Below are positions 1-5,194 of a DNA stretch of 33,753 bases, piece by piece. The notes below the pieces were generated by a model. The model saw nothing but the letters and a program-made list of their open reading frames with translations, was not told the DNA's origin and ran no database searches. The stretch's first letter is position 1. Every line of letters begins with the position of its first letter. The position numbers and the translations under genes are program-made. Source of the stretch: a virus. The stretch spans positions 1 to 33,753 of the IMG/VR virus record IMGVR_UViG_3300042922_000557; one strand, written 5' to 3'.

Positions 1-63
1 ATGCAGCGAAGCTCAGAAACGACGCTTTTCAGTAGCAATAGCAGTACCCGTAGTAACCAGTAA
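1..63 (+). CDS. cpxP: CpxP, C-terminal 20 codons (host gene, partial)
   Basis: The window opens in frame with codons reading MQRSSETTLFSSNSSTRSNQ and then TAA at 61-63. This serine/asparagine-rich tail resembles the end of enterobacterial CpxP, the periplasmic Cpx-pathway inhibitor and chaperone (E. coli CpxP, from memory, ends in SSSNSRSQ). The call is strengthened by what follows: the next 60 bases look like CpxQ, which is made from the cpxP 3'UTR. The 5' part of the gene lies outside the window. It is chromosomal host DNA flanking the prophage on the attL side. Confidence 0.8.
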   Translation: MQRSSETTLFSSNSSTRSNQ

Positions 64-85
64 ACCCTGTTTTCCTTGCCATAGA

Positions 86-127
86 CACCATCCCTGTCTT
101 CCCCCACATGATGTGGGGGTTTTTTTT
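86..127. other. attL core (42-bp direct repeat)
   Basis: A 42-bp stretch, CACCATCCCTGTCTTC through the terminator hairpin and T8, is repeated exactly at 33712-33753 in the same orientation. The two copies bracket int and the whole phage gene set, as expected of the core duplicated by tyrosine-recombinase integration. To the left is host cpxP; to the right is the phage arm. From memory, the P2 relative WPhi also integrates in the cpxP-fieF intergenic region. Confidence 0.88.
101..127 (+). terminator. Rho-independent terminator of cpxP/CpxQ, within attL
   Basis: CCCCCACAT (101-109) pairs with ATGTGGGGG (111-119), in practice a 7-bp stem around a 5-nt loop, followed by eight T (120-127). It ends cpxP/CpxQ transcription just before the convergent int gene. 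An identical copy lies at the right end of the window within attR. Confidence 0.85.
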
Positions 128-163
128 ATCAGGTACTTAGAAAAAATCCCTTATAAATCAACC

Positions 164-196
164 CTTCTTGCAACAGCCATAAGCAGCTACAAGAAG
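164..196. other. Inverted repeat between attL and int
   Basis: CTTCTTG (164-170) and CAAGAAG (190-196) form a perfect 7-bp inverted repeat with a 19-nt centre. It lies just beyond the int stop codon. It could end leftward int transcription or take part in the attachment-site nucleoprotein complex. There is no tight U-run on the leftward side, so a terminator role is uncertain. Confidence 0.3.
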
Positions 197-212
197 GATA
201 TAGCGTTACGGG

Positions 213-232
213 TGTAGACAAGATGTAGACAA
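213..232 (+). repeat. Paired integrase arm-type repeats, left arm
   Basis: TGTAGACAA occurs at 213-221 and again at 224-232, an exact 11-bp step. A similar pair, CGTAGTCAA and TGTAGACGA, also 11 bp apart and in the same orientation, lies at 33643-33662 near attR. P2-type integrases bind such tandem arm sites on both sides of the core. Function is inferred from position and spacing. Confidence 0.55.
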
Positions 233-237
233 CATTG

Positions 238-1218
238 TCACACCGCCAACCCGCCGCCGAGAGGGTTTAACGTTACTGCGTGTTGCAGGTAATCAGGTGC
301 AAGGTGAGCATAAACCATCGTCTGTTGTATGCTGGCGTGCCCCAGAATTTGCTGTAACGCAATAATGTTCCCCCCGTTCATCATGAACCAGCTTGCAAAT
401 GTATGCCGAAGCACATGCGTGGCCTGCCCGCGTGGTAAATCGGGCTTAACCTGTCTGAGCCGTTCGCAGAAGTTTTCATAGTCAACTTTGAACAGTGGCC
501 CGGTGTCGCTGGTTTTGATCTCTTTCTCCAGTTCTTCCGATATCGGAACCGTGCGCTTTTTCCCGTTTTTGGTCTTAAGAAACGTCACACGCCCGTGATT
601 TACCTGCTCGCCTCGCAGCGTGCTACCTTCGCCCCAGCGTGCGCCGGTGCTTAGGCATAACAGTGCTACGCGTCGATCGTCGCCGGTCAGAGTATCCAGC
701 AATCTGCTGATCTCTGATTTGGCGAGGTAGGTCATGGCTGGCGGTGCTTCTTTCAGTGGTTCCAGACCCTTGCAGGGGTTTTCCTTCCTGAACTCTTCCA
801 GCTTTATCAACGTGCTGAACATCCCGGACAAGCGGTAAATATCCCGGTTGATCGTTGCTGCGCTGATACCGTCTTCCAGCCGTTGGCTTCGATGCTGTGC
901 AATCATTCGCTTGTTCAGTCGGTTAACGGCTGGATCACCCAGCGCCCTGATTGTTTTATTCAGATGCCGTTTTTCAATCTCGCCATTTTCCTGAGTCTGT
1001 CCATACAGCAGCCACCAGGTATCTAACAACTCGCTTAAGGTGCGGCGGTCAACGCTCGCGCCCAGCCATTCTTTTTTATCGGCGTTGGCTAATACATAAC
1101 GCTCAAAAAGAACTGCCTCTTGTTTCTTCTCAAATCGCCTGCGAATACGTTTTCCGTTACGTCCGCGCGGCCATACGTCTACTTCATATTGACCACCTTC
1201 GAGCTTCTTAATCGACAT
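238..1218 (-). CDS. int: Tyrosine-recombinase integrase
   Basis: This 326-residue protein catalyses integration and excision between attP and attB; P2 Int is about 337 residues. An N-terminal arm-binding region (about 1-60) precedes a SAM-like core-binding domain (about 60-155) and the catalytic domain. The catalytic set is visible: R194 (in TGARWGE), H268 and R271 (in HVLRHTF), H294 (in LGHAS) and nucleophile Y303 (in MVYAHL). The ATG at 1218 is preceded by GGAGGG with a 7-nt gap. It lies next to attL and is transcribed toward it, the standard P2 arrangement. Its specificity for the CpxQ 3' end is inferred from the att repeat. Confidence 0.95.
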   Translation of the reverse strand: MSIKKLEGGQYEVDVWPRGRNGKRIRRRFEKKQEAVLFERYVLANADKKEWLGASVDRRTLSELLDTWWLLYGQTQENGEIEKRHLNKTIRALGDPAVNRLNKRMIAQHRSQRLEDGISAATINRDIYRLSGMFSTLIKLEEFRKENPCKGLEPLKEAPPAMTYLAKSEISRLLDTLTGDDRRVALLCLSTGARWGEGSTLRGEQVNHGRVTFLKTKNGKKRTVPISEELEKEIKTSDTGPLFKVDYENFCERLRQVKPDLPRGQATHVLRHTFASWFMMNGGNIIALQQILGHASIQQTMVYAHLAPDYLQHAVTLNPLGGGLAV

Positions 1219-1287
1219 AAGAAAGCCCTCCGGCGTTTACTTCTCCATCTTGGTAACAGATGGTGAAAATGTAATGTTTATAAATAG

Positions 1288-1587
1288 TTAACCAGTTTGT
1301 TTCTCGGAGTGGCCTGATTCCGTTGACTCTGGCCCAATGTGTGCGAGAGCCGGTGCGATTTGACCAGCTTGCGGGGCGGTCTTATCAGTCATTAGCCAAA
1401 GTGTGTACTTTTCAAATAGTGGGTGTTGGGTGAGTTTCATTAGTGTTGTCCAGCCTGGTTCGTTATATCCCCCCTCTAATTTTTTCAATGTACTAATGGG
1501 TATCTCCATGATTTTGCAAAATTGATTCTGGCTGAGTCCTTCAGCAGTTCGAATCGCCTTTATTTTTTCAGATACGATCATTGACAT
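1288..1587 (-). CDS. C: Immunity repressor C (P2 C-like)
   Basis: The protein is 99 residues, the same length as P2 C as I remember it, with an N-terminal helix-turn-helix (about 18-42, LSQNQFCKIMEIPISTLKKL). Its C-terminal half contains KYTLWLMTDKTAPQAGQIAP and ALAHIGPE, strongly resembling the end of P2 C. It should bind as a dimer upstream and shut off early lytic transcription. Downstream on the same strand is int. The region just upstream (1587-1649) holds operator-like inverted repeats, one overlapping the start codon, which suggests autoregulation. The start has only a weak Shine-Dalgarno; MIV two codons later is an alternative. Confidence 0.9.
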   Translation of the reverse strand: MSMIVSEKIKAIRTAEGLSQNQFCKIMEIPISTLKKLEGGYNEPGWTTLMKLTQHPLFEKYTLWLMTDKTAPQAGQIAPALAHIGPESTESGHSEKQTG

Positions 1588-1649
1588 GGTTCCGACTTGT
1601 GATCTAGCATTTACTCAACTGGTTCATATCTCGGAACCAGTTGAACCAG
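1587..1649. promoter_or_regulatory. Operator-like repeats upstream of the C repressor
   Basis: AACTGGTTC (1617-1625) and GAACCAGTT (1634-1642) form a perfect 9-bp inverted repeat with an 8-bp spacer. A further half-site, GAACCAG, follows at 1643-1649. TGGTTCCGA (1587-1595, overlapping the repressor ATG) and TCGGAACCA (1631-1639) form a second inverted repeat. The cluster sits where P2-type phages place the early operators between divergent Pc and Pe. I could not fix the -10/-35 elements with confidence. Confidence 0.6.
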
Positions 1650-1720
1650 ACTTATGACCGCCAATTTAGGCAGTTATAAGCCGAAATAAGCGCCTAGCGC
1701 TAATGCGGAGATTAGCACAA

Positions 1721-1870
1721 ATGAGTGGAAGACTTGAGCGGGGCAACAGAAGTGACGGAATCCATGTTGCTGAATTCCGCCGTAGTTATTTCCGGAATGG
1801 ACGTTATGCAGGGACGGTTAAAACTAGTGGCTCCGTTTCGGGGCCAGTGAAGCAGCAAGTTCAGCTTTAG
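1721..1870 (+). CDS. Possible 49-residue early protein, unknown function
   Basis: An ATG at 1721 opens a 49-codon frame ending in TAG at 1868-1870. The product is basic and begins MSGRLERGNRSDGIHVAEFR. GGAG at 1707-1710 lies 10 nt upstream, inside the loop of a hairpin formed by GCTAAT (1699-1704) and ATTAGC (1711-1716). That placement suggests an exposed ribosome site. It is the first rightward frame after the operator cluster, where an early leader gene would be expected. It overlaps the 3' end of the opposite-strand gene by 47 bp. I do not recognise the family and it may not be a gene. Confidence 0.35.
   Translation: MSGRLERGNRSDGIHVAEFRRSYFRNGRYAGTVKTSGSVSGPVKQQVQL
1816..1846 (-). terminator. 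Terminator of the small leftward gene
   Basis: Read leftward, TGGCCCCG (1846-1839) pairs with CGGAGCCA (1835-1828), with one G-U pair, around a 3-nt AAA loop. The TAG stop (1824-1826) and a TTTT run (1823-1820) follow. The hairpin therefore overlaps the last codons and probably uncouples this gene from the C repressor downstream. Confidence 0.5.
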
Positions 1871-2060
1871 CAATGTATTGCTGGAGGAAGGTTACGGTGT
1901 CTTTTGCTTGCTCAACGGTTAAACCAGTAAACAACTCGCCTGCTTCGGGCAGTTTTGTCGGTGTAGCTAAGTGGTAGTGGAAGCGTAAGCAAGCCAGGTC
2001 ATTAGCAACGAGGTATTCAAGTTCAGCAGGAATGTAGATAGGTACTTCTTTCTGAGACAT
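1824..2060 (-). CDS. Small leftward protein of unknown function between C and cox
   Basis: The protein has 78 residues and begins MSQKEVPIYIPAELEYLV. It is acidic in the middle, with a likely C-terminal helix (TVEQAKDTVTFLQQYIAKAE). The ATG at 2060 has a strong Shine-Dalgarno (AAAGGAGATC) 5-7 nt upstream, so the longer frame starting at 2102 is unlikely. It is transcribed toward the repressor but has its own terminator overlapping its stop. That makes it a separate unit, antisense to any early transcript running from the operator region to cox. P2 has no gene here. I do not recognise the family; it could be a lysogeny-expressed moron or a regulator of the switch. Confidence 0.75.
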   Translation of the reverse strand: MSQKEVPIYIPAELEYLVANDLACLRFHYHLATPTKLPEAGELFTGLTVEQAKDTVTFLQQYIAKAELAASLAPKRSH

Positions 2061-2071
2061 AAAGATCTCCT

Positions 2072-2129
2072 TTCTGGTTGTGTGGAAACTCCAGAATACC
2101 ACGCGCCGGGCGTGGCTAAAAATCCCGGC
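2072..2129 (+). promoter_or_regulatory. Structured cox leader with overlapping hairpins / possible pseudoknot
   Basis: Four pairings overlap in the leader just upstream of cox. They are TTCTGG 2072-2077 with CCAGAA 2091-2096; GTGG 2082-2085 with CCAC 2099-2102; CCACGC 2099-2104 with GCGTGG 2110-2115; and GCCGG 2105-2109 with CCGGC 2125-2129. The last two together have H-type pseudoknot topology: the whole loop of one stem pairs downstream across an A-rich 9-nt linker (2116-2124). Some pairings are mutually exclusive, as in an attenuator or antisense target. The role is inferred. Confidence 0.45.
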
Positions 2130-2156
2130 ATATCTTCAATGAGAGGTGATAACGCT

Positions 2157-2438
2157 ATGACAGACAAAGAGTTAGAGGGGTTCATTGAAGTGCGTCACGC
2201 TGTTGACGCGGTTCCATACCCAAAATTTGCAGAATTGATCGGTAAGAAACCCGCCACGGTTAAGAGCATGATTGAAGACGGTAAGTTGCCGATCATCCCG
2301 TGGAAGAACCCGGAAAGCCTGGGCGCCCGCGCTGAGAACTGGATCTATATTCCTGAGTTCAACCGCGCAATGCGTGACGCCTATTACAACCGTCCGAGAG
2401 AACAGCGCGACGCCTGGTTGTTGTGGATCGGTCTTTGA
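2157..2438 (+). CDS. cox: Cox-like excisionase / early repressor
   Basis: The protein has 93 residues; P2 Cox is about 91. The central part (AVPYPKFAELIGKKPATVKS, then MIEDGKLPIIPW) and the end (YYNRPREQRDAWLLWIGL) align well with P2 Cox as I remember it. It contains a winged-helix/MerR-like DNA-binding segment at about 21-47. Cox represses the lysogenic promoter, directs Int to excise and blocks integration. I chose the ATG at 2157 (MTDKEL) because AGAGG lies 10 nt upstream and the length fits the family. The upstream in-frame codons belong to the structured leader. Confidence 0.88.
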   Translation: MTDKELEGFIEVRHAVDAVPYPKFAELIGKKPATVKSMIEDGKLPIIPWKNPESLGARAENWIYIPEFNRAMRDAYYNRPREQRDAWLLWIGL

Positions 2439-2448
2439 GGTTATCGCG

Positions 2449-2652
2449 ATGAGCCAGAAAACAGCCAACCACGAAAACCGGGTGCGTGAATGCAACGACA
2501 TTCTGGACACCCATTTAAAAGATATGCAAACGGGCTTCATGATTCGCACCAATAGCGGCGAATTTATGATCAGGGATAAAAAGCTGATTAAGAAAATAAC
2601 CAAAGACGTGGCCCGCCATGTTGATGGTGAATTGCTTAAGCTGGGAATGTGA
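2449..2652 (+). CDS. Small early protein, unknown function
   Basis: The 67-residue product begins MSQKTANHENRVRECNDIL and ends DGELLKLGM; it is charged and probably helical, with no membrane segment. GAGG at 2437-2440 lies 8 nt before the ATG at 2449. It follows cox by 10 bp in the early operon, the position of orf78 in P2. I do not recognise the family. Confidence 0.72.
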   Translation: MSQKTANHENRVRECNDILDTHLKDMQTGFMIRTNSGEFMIRDKKLIKKITKDVARHVDGELLKLGM

Positions 2653-2662
2653 GGGGGCTTTT

Positions 2663-2869
2663 GTGGCTGTGCAATTAATACAGTTAAGTCGTCACTCATA
2701 TTTATATCGTGGCTTCACTATTCAAAAATGTCCGCGTAATCCTTTTACGTCTAAGCACTCTTATCGTATTTCCAGCAATGGCGATTATTACGGGCGTGAC
2801 TTTGCTTTAGCGGAAGCCATGCGCACGGTTGATCAGATGTATAAGCAAGGGGGCAGCAATGCACGATGA
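2663..2869 (+). CDS. Small early protein, unknown function (GTG start)
   Basis: The product is about 68 residues and contains HSYLYRGFTIQKCPRN and YRISSNGDYYGRDFALAEAM. The second stretch looks like a small beta-rich fold followed by a helix. GAGGGGG at 2651-2657 sits 5 nt before GTG 2663, favouring that start over an ATG at 2618, which would overlap the previous gene heavily. The last 11 bases overlap the next gene, so the two are likely coupled. No family recognised. Confidence 0.65.
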   Translation: MAVQLIQLSRHSYLYRGFTIQKCPRNPFTSKHSYRISSNGDYYGRDFALAEAMRTVDQMYKQGGSNAR

Positions 2870-3089
2870 AGGCCCATCACTGGCAAGCCTGCTTAAGCAC
2901 GGGTGCCAGGTTACACACTTCAAAAACTCACGCGGCTGGCTGGAAACACCAGACGGGCAATTCTTTAAACCTGAGCCTAGCAAGGTTCAATTTATTAAGG
3001 GAATGAGTAAGCCCTTTGTTTATACGAAGAAGATAAACAAAGGATTGCTTTTTAACCTTGTTAATTCTTTGAGAGATTTAATCGGCTAA
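2859..3089 (+). CDS. Probable Fil-like (filamentation) early phage protein
   Basis: The 76-residue protein begins MHDEGPSLASLLKHGCQV and has a central GWLETPDGQFFKPEPSKV followed by a basic C-terminus. The pattern PSLASLL, then W..PDG..F.P, then a PFVY segment resembles the Fil family of phage 186, whose member causes host filamentation. AGGGGG at 2848-2853 lies 5 nt upstream of the ATG at 2859. It overlaps the previous gene by 11 bp. The family call is from memory of the motif. Confidence 0.55.
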   Translation: MHDEGPSLASLLKHGCQVTHFKNSRGWLETPDGQFFKPEPSKVQFIKGMSKPFVYTKKINKGLLFNLVNSLRDLIG

Positions 3090-3116
3090 CAACGCCAGTT
3101 AAATAGTAATTAAAAA

Positions 3117-3148
3117 ACAGTCTTCACTGTCGTCACTTAATTAAGTGA
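3117..3148. promoter_or_regulatory. Two adjacent hairpins in the gap before the TerB-like gene
   Basis: ACAGT-CTTC-ACTGT (3117-3130) is followed after two bases by the perfect 16-bp palindrome TCACTTAA/TTAAGTGA (3133-3148). They occupy the only sizeable gap in this early operon. They could be an operator, an mRNA processing site or a partial attenuator. There is no U-run, so a simple terminator is unlikely. Confidence 0.35.
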
Positions 3149-3183
3149 TGGCGCTTTCACTCATCCTAAAAAGGATAAATAGC

Positions 3184-3618
3184 ATGTTTAATAAACTGTT
3201 TGGAAAAAAAGTAGCAGCGGCAAAAGTTGAACTTAAGAAAGTGGAAAATCGCGATCTTATGGAAGCTATTGTCGGCGGTTGTCTTTTGGTATCTGCCGCC
3301 GATGGCGAGATCGAAAAAGAAGAAACCAGCAAGCTGGATCAGCTTATCCGCTCTAACCCGCGCCTTGCGCATTTCGGCAATGAAATCACATCCACCATCA
3401 ACCGCTATACGGAACAGCTTGAAGCTGGCTTCCGCGTTGGCCGCATGAACATTTTGCGCGAAATCGACGACATCAAAAACGATCCGAACGAAGCCGAAGA
3501 AGTCTTCGTCAACATGCTGACTATCGCCGAAGCGGACGGCCAGATCGAACCAGAAGAACAGAAGGTGCTGGAAGAGGTCGGGCGCCGTCTGGGGCTGCGT
3601 GTTGAGGATTATCTCTGA
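3184..3618 (+). CDS. TerB-fold protein
   Basis: This 144-residue cytoplasmic protein is all-helical and acidic. Two similar segments, SAADGEIEKEE (about 37-47) and AEADGQIEPEE (about 115-125), are the acidic metal-binding-like motifs typical of TerB/DjlA N-terminal domains. Such proteins occur in many prophages and have been linked to tellurite resistance, stress or phage defence. The ATG at 3184 has AAGGA 8 nt upstream; an in-frame ATG at 3145 lacks such a site. Its stop overlaps the start of the small membrane protein that follows, implying a functional pair. Role in this phage unknown. Confidence 0.75.
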   Translation: MFNKLFGKKVAAAKVELKKVENRDLMEAIVGGCLLVSAADGEIEKEETSKLDQLIRSNPRLAHFGNEITSTINRYTEQLEAGFRVGRMNILREIDDIKNDPNEAEEVFVNMLTIAEADGQIEPEEQKVLEEVGRRLGLRVEDYL

Positions 3619-3800
3619 TGCTGCGCGTGCTGGATTCACTACGTCCGGCGCTGGCCCTGCTGTTGGCCTTCATGGTCGTAGCAGTGGATTTCACCAGCTA
3701 CCTGCTTTCGGTGATTGGCGACGCCTTCTTCGTTGGCGCTCTTCTTCTCCTTGTCTGGCCTGCCCTCAAGTCAGCTAACCAATCAGCGGATCACCAGTAA
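3618..3800 (+). CDS. Small hydrophobic membrane protein paired with TerB-like gene
   Basis: The 60-residue protein has hydrophobic segments at about 11-30 (ALALLLAFMVVAVDFTSYLL) and 34-49 (GDAFFVGALLLLVWPA), predicting two membrane helices and a short polar tail. The ATG at 3618 overlaps the preceding TGA by one base, so it should be translationally coupled to the TerB-like protein and may anchor it at the inner membrane. No family recognised. Too small and wrongly placed for the phage holin. Confidence 0.68.
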   Translation: MLRVLDSLRPALALLLAFMVVAVDFTSYLLSVIGDAFFVGALLLLVWPALKSANQSADHQ

Positions 3801-3803
3801 CAG

Positions 3804-3825
3804 ATTGCCGGGGAGACCCGGCAAT
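3804..3825 (+). promoter_or_regulatory. Strong intergenic hairpin
   Basis: ATTGCCGGG (3804-3812) pairs with CCCGGCAAT (3817-3825) around a GAGA tetraloop, then only TTCTG follows. It is a very stable stem without a proper U-run. It may stabilise upstream mRNA or act as a weak terminator within the early operon. Confidence 0.5.
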
Positions 3826-3842
3826 TTCTGAGGCTTCGAATC

Positions 3843-4055
3843 ATGACTAAACGCGATCAATATAACTTCATCCTGCACGTTCTCTTACCTGCCGTTGAGC
3901 GTGAAGGGCTGACGATTAAAACCCGCCGCGATGGTGAGTTAACCCTTTCTTCTGACGATCCCTCTGTTTCCTGCTTTATCGACGATATGCGTCAGCGCCT
4001 TACCACAGCGTTGCAGCGTCCGGCTATTCCATCTTCCCCTTACGGAGTCCTGTAA
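3843..4055 (+). CDS. Small early protein, unknown function
   Basis: The 70-residue protein starts MTKRDQYNFILHVLLPAVER and contains a short beta segment (GLTIKTRRDGELTLSS) and a helix (CFIDDMRQRLTTAL). TGAGG lies about 10 nt before the ATG, and the stop is one base before the dam ATG. It is probably a P2-like early-region protein; family not recognised. Confidence 0.72.
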   Translation: MTKRDQYNFILHVLLPAVEREGLTIKTRRDGELTLSSDDPSVSCFIDDMRQRLTTALQRPAIPSSPYGVL

Positions 4056-4056
4056 A

Positions 4057-5010
4057 ATGATCCGCCCGTTCATCAAATGGGCAGGGGGTAAAACCCGTGT
4101 CCTCCCTGACCTGCTGCCGCATCTTCCTAAAGCCGATTGCCTGATCGAACCGTTCGTAGGCGGCGCATCGATATTTCTGGCGACTGAATACCGCCGCTAT
4201 GTGCTGGCTGATATCAACCCGGATCTTATTAACCTGTATCGGGAAGTCACCCGTTACCCGGACTTAGTGATCGATGCGGCCCGCGAACTGTTCAACAGTA
4301 AGAACAGCCCGCAGGGATACAACGAAGTCCGCGCCGCGTTCAATAAGCAGGTGGGTACGGTAAAAAGCGGTGGGTTGCGTTATGGCGCTGAAATGGCGTG
4401 CATCATGCGCGCTGCTCAATTCCTGTATCTGAATCGCCACGGTTATAACGGCTTATGCCGATACAGCCGGAAGACCGGCTTTAACGTGCCGTTTGGCAAG
4501 TATAAGAGCGTCTACTTTCCTGAAAATGAAATCCGCCTGTTTGCCGAAAAGGCCAACGATACAAAGGCAATATTTCTTTGCGCGCCGTTCCAGCGTTCTC
4601 TACAGGTCGTTACGGGTGGCGATGTTCTCGTTTACTGCGATCCGCCTTACCTGCCTGAAAGCAAAACAGCCGATTTTACCCAATACCACACCGAACCATT
4701 CACGGAAGACAACCACCGCCAGTTAGTCCAGGCACTGCTGGAAGTTAACCGTAAGCATGGCGTCAAGGTCGTCATTTCCAACAGCGACACCGAAGCCACC
4801 CGCGCGATTTATCAACCCTTCAAGATGCACGAAATCAGCGTGCAACGTTCCGTCAGCACTGACAAAGACAACCGCCAGAAGGCCAAAGAAGTGATCGGCG
4901 TGCTGCCTGTCTGCGACTGCTGCGGGCGTCATGGTGGTGGCTATTGCCCGGACTGCGGCCCATGCGCTGGCTATTCCGCCGACTTTGGAGATCACGCCGA
5001 TGCCTTCTAA
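4057..5010 (+). CDS. dam: Dam-type DNA adenine-N6 methyltransferase
   Basis: The 317-residue protein has the Dam/DpnM family order. PFIKWAGGK (4-12) is the N-terminal AdoMet-contact motif, IEPFVGGASIFL is motif I, and CDPPY (D195-P-P-Y198) is the catalytic motif IV. It should methylate adenine, probably in GATC, although the target cannot be read from sequence. Phage Dam may protect DNA from host restriction or alter methylation-controlled genes. Beyond the usual end there is a Cys-rich tail with C286, C288, C289, C297, C300 and C303, which looks like a small zinc-binding element. GGAG lies 9 nt before the ATG. Confidence 0.92.
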   Translation: MIRPFIKWAGGKTRVLPDLLPHLPKADCLIEPFVGGASIFLATEYRRYVLADINPDLINLYREVTRYPDLVIDAARELFNSKNSPQGYNEVRAAFNKQVGTVKSGGLRYGAEMACIMRAAQFLYLNRHGYNGLCRYSRKTGFNVPFGKYKSVYFPENEIRLFAEKANDTKAIFLCAPFQRSLQVVTGGDVLVYCDPPYLPESKTADFTQYHTEPFTEDNHRQLVQALLEVNRKHGVKVVISNSDTEATRAIYQPFKMHEISVQRSVSTDKDNRQKAKEVIGVLPVCDCCGRHGGGYCPDCGPCAGYSADFGDHADAF

Positions 5011-5194
5011 CTCACATGAATTTAATCAAGGTGCGCTGCACGCGCTGAACGAAATCAAATTGATAGCGCTGGCGTTAGCCACGCACGTGGGCGTGATGAA
5101 TGGGCAGGAAGAGGCGCAGGCGATAAAGGCTACTCTCGACGGGATTGTAGATCCGCTTATCACGAAATACCGCAAAGCGGAGGGGCAGCAGTGA
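5000..5194 (+). CDS. Small early protein between the two methyltransferases
   Basis: The 64-residue protein begins MPSNSHEFNQGALHALNEIK and looks helical (IKLIALALATHVGVMNGQEE). GGAG at 4987-4990 is 9 nt before the ATG at 5000. It overlaps the end of dam by 11 bp and the GTG of the next gene by 4 bp, so all three are coupled. No family recognised. Confidence 0.72.
   Translation: MPSNSHEFNQGALHALNEIKLIALALATHVGVMNGQEEAQAIKATLDGIVDPLITKYRKAEGQQ

Larger units (their letters stand above)
70..127 (+). ncRNA. cpxQ: CpxQ sRNA (cpxP 3'UTR-derived)
   Basis: Starting seven bases after the cpxP stop, the sequence TTTTCCTTGCCATAG and the following CACCATCCCTGTC, then a GC-rich hairpin and eight T, match my memory of CpxQ. 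CpxQ is an Hfq-dependent RNA of about 58 nt released from cpxP mRNA by RNase E; it represses envelope protein mRNAs during Cpx stress. The 5' end at 70 is inferred from the conserved UUUUCC start. Bases 86-127 are also the attL core, so the 3' half of this sRNA may derive from phage DNA while its sequence is conserved. Confidence 0.78.

Noticed and set aside
2172-2699. 175-codon leftward frame opposite cox and the next gene
   Set aside because: Cox homology on the plus strand is strong; the antisense frame looks random.
3166-3639. 157-codon leftward frame antisense to the TerB-like gene
   Set aside because: It mirrors a well-supported gene and has no start signal or motif.
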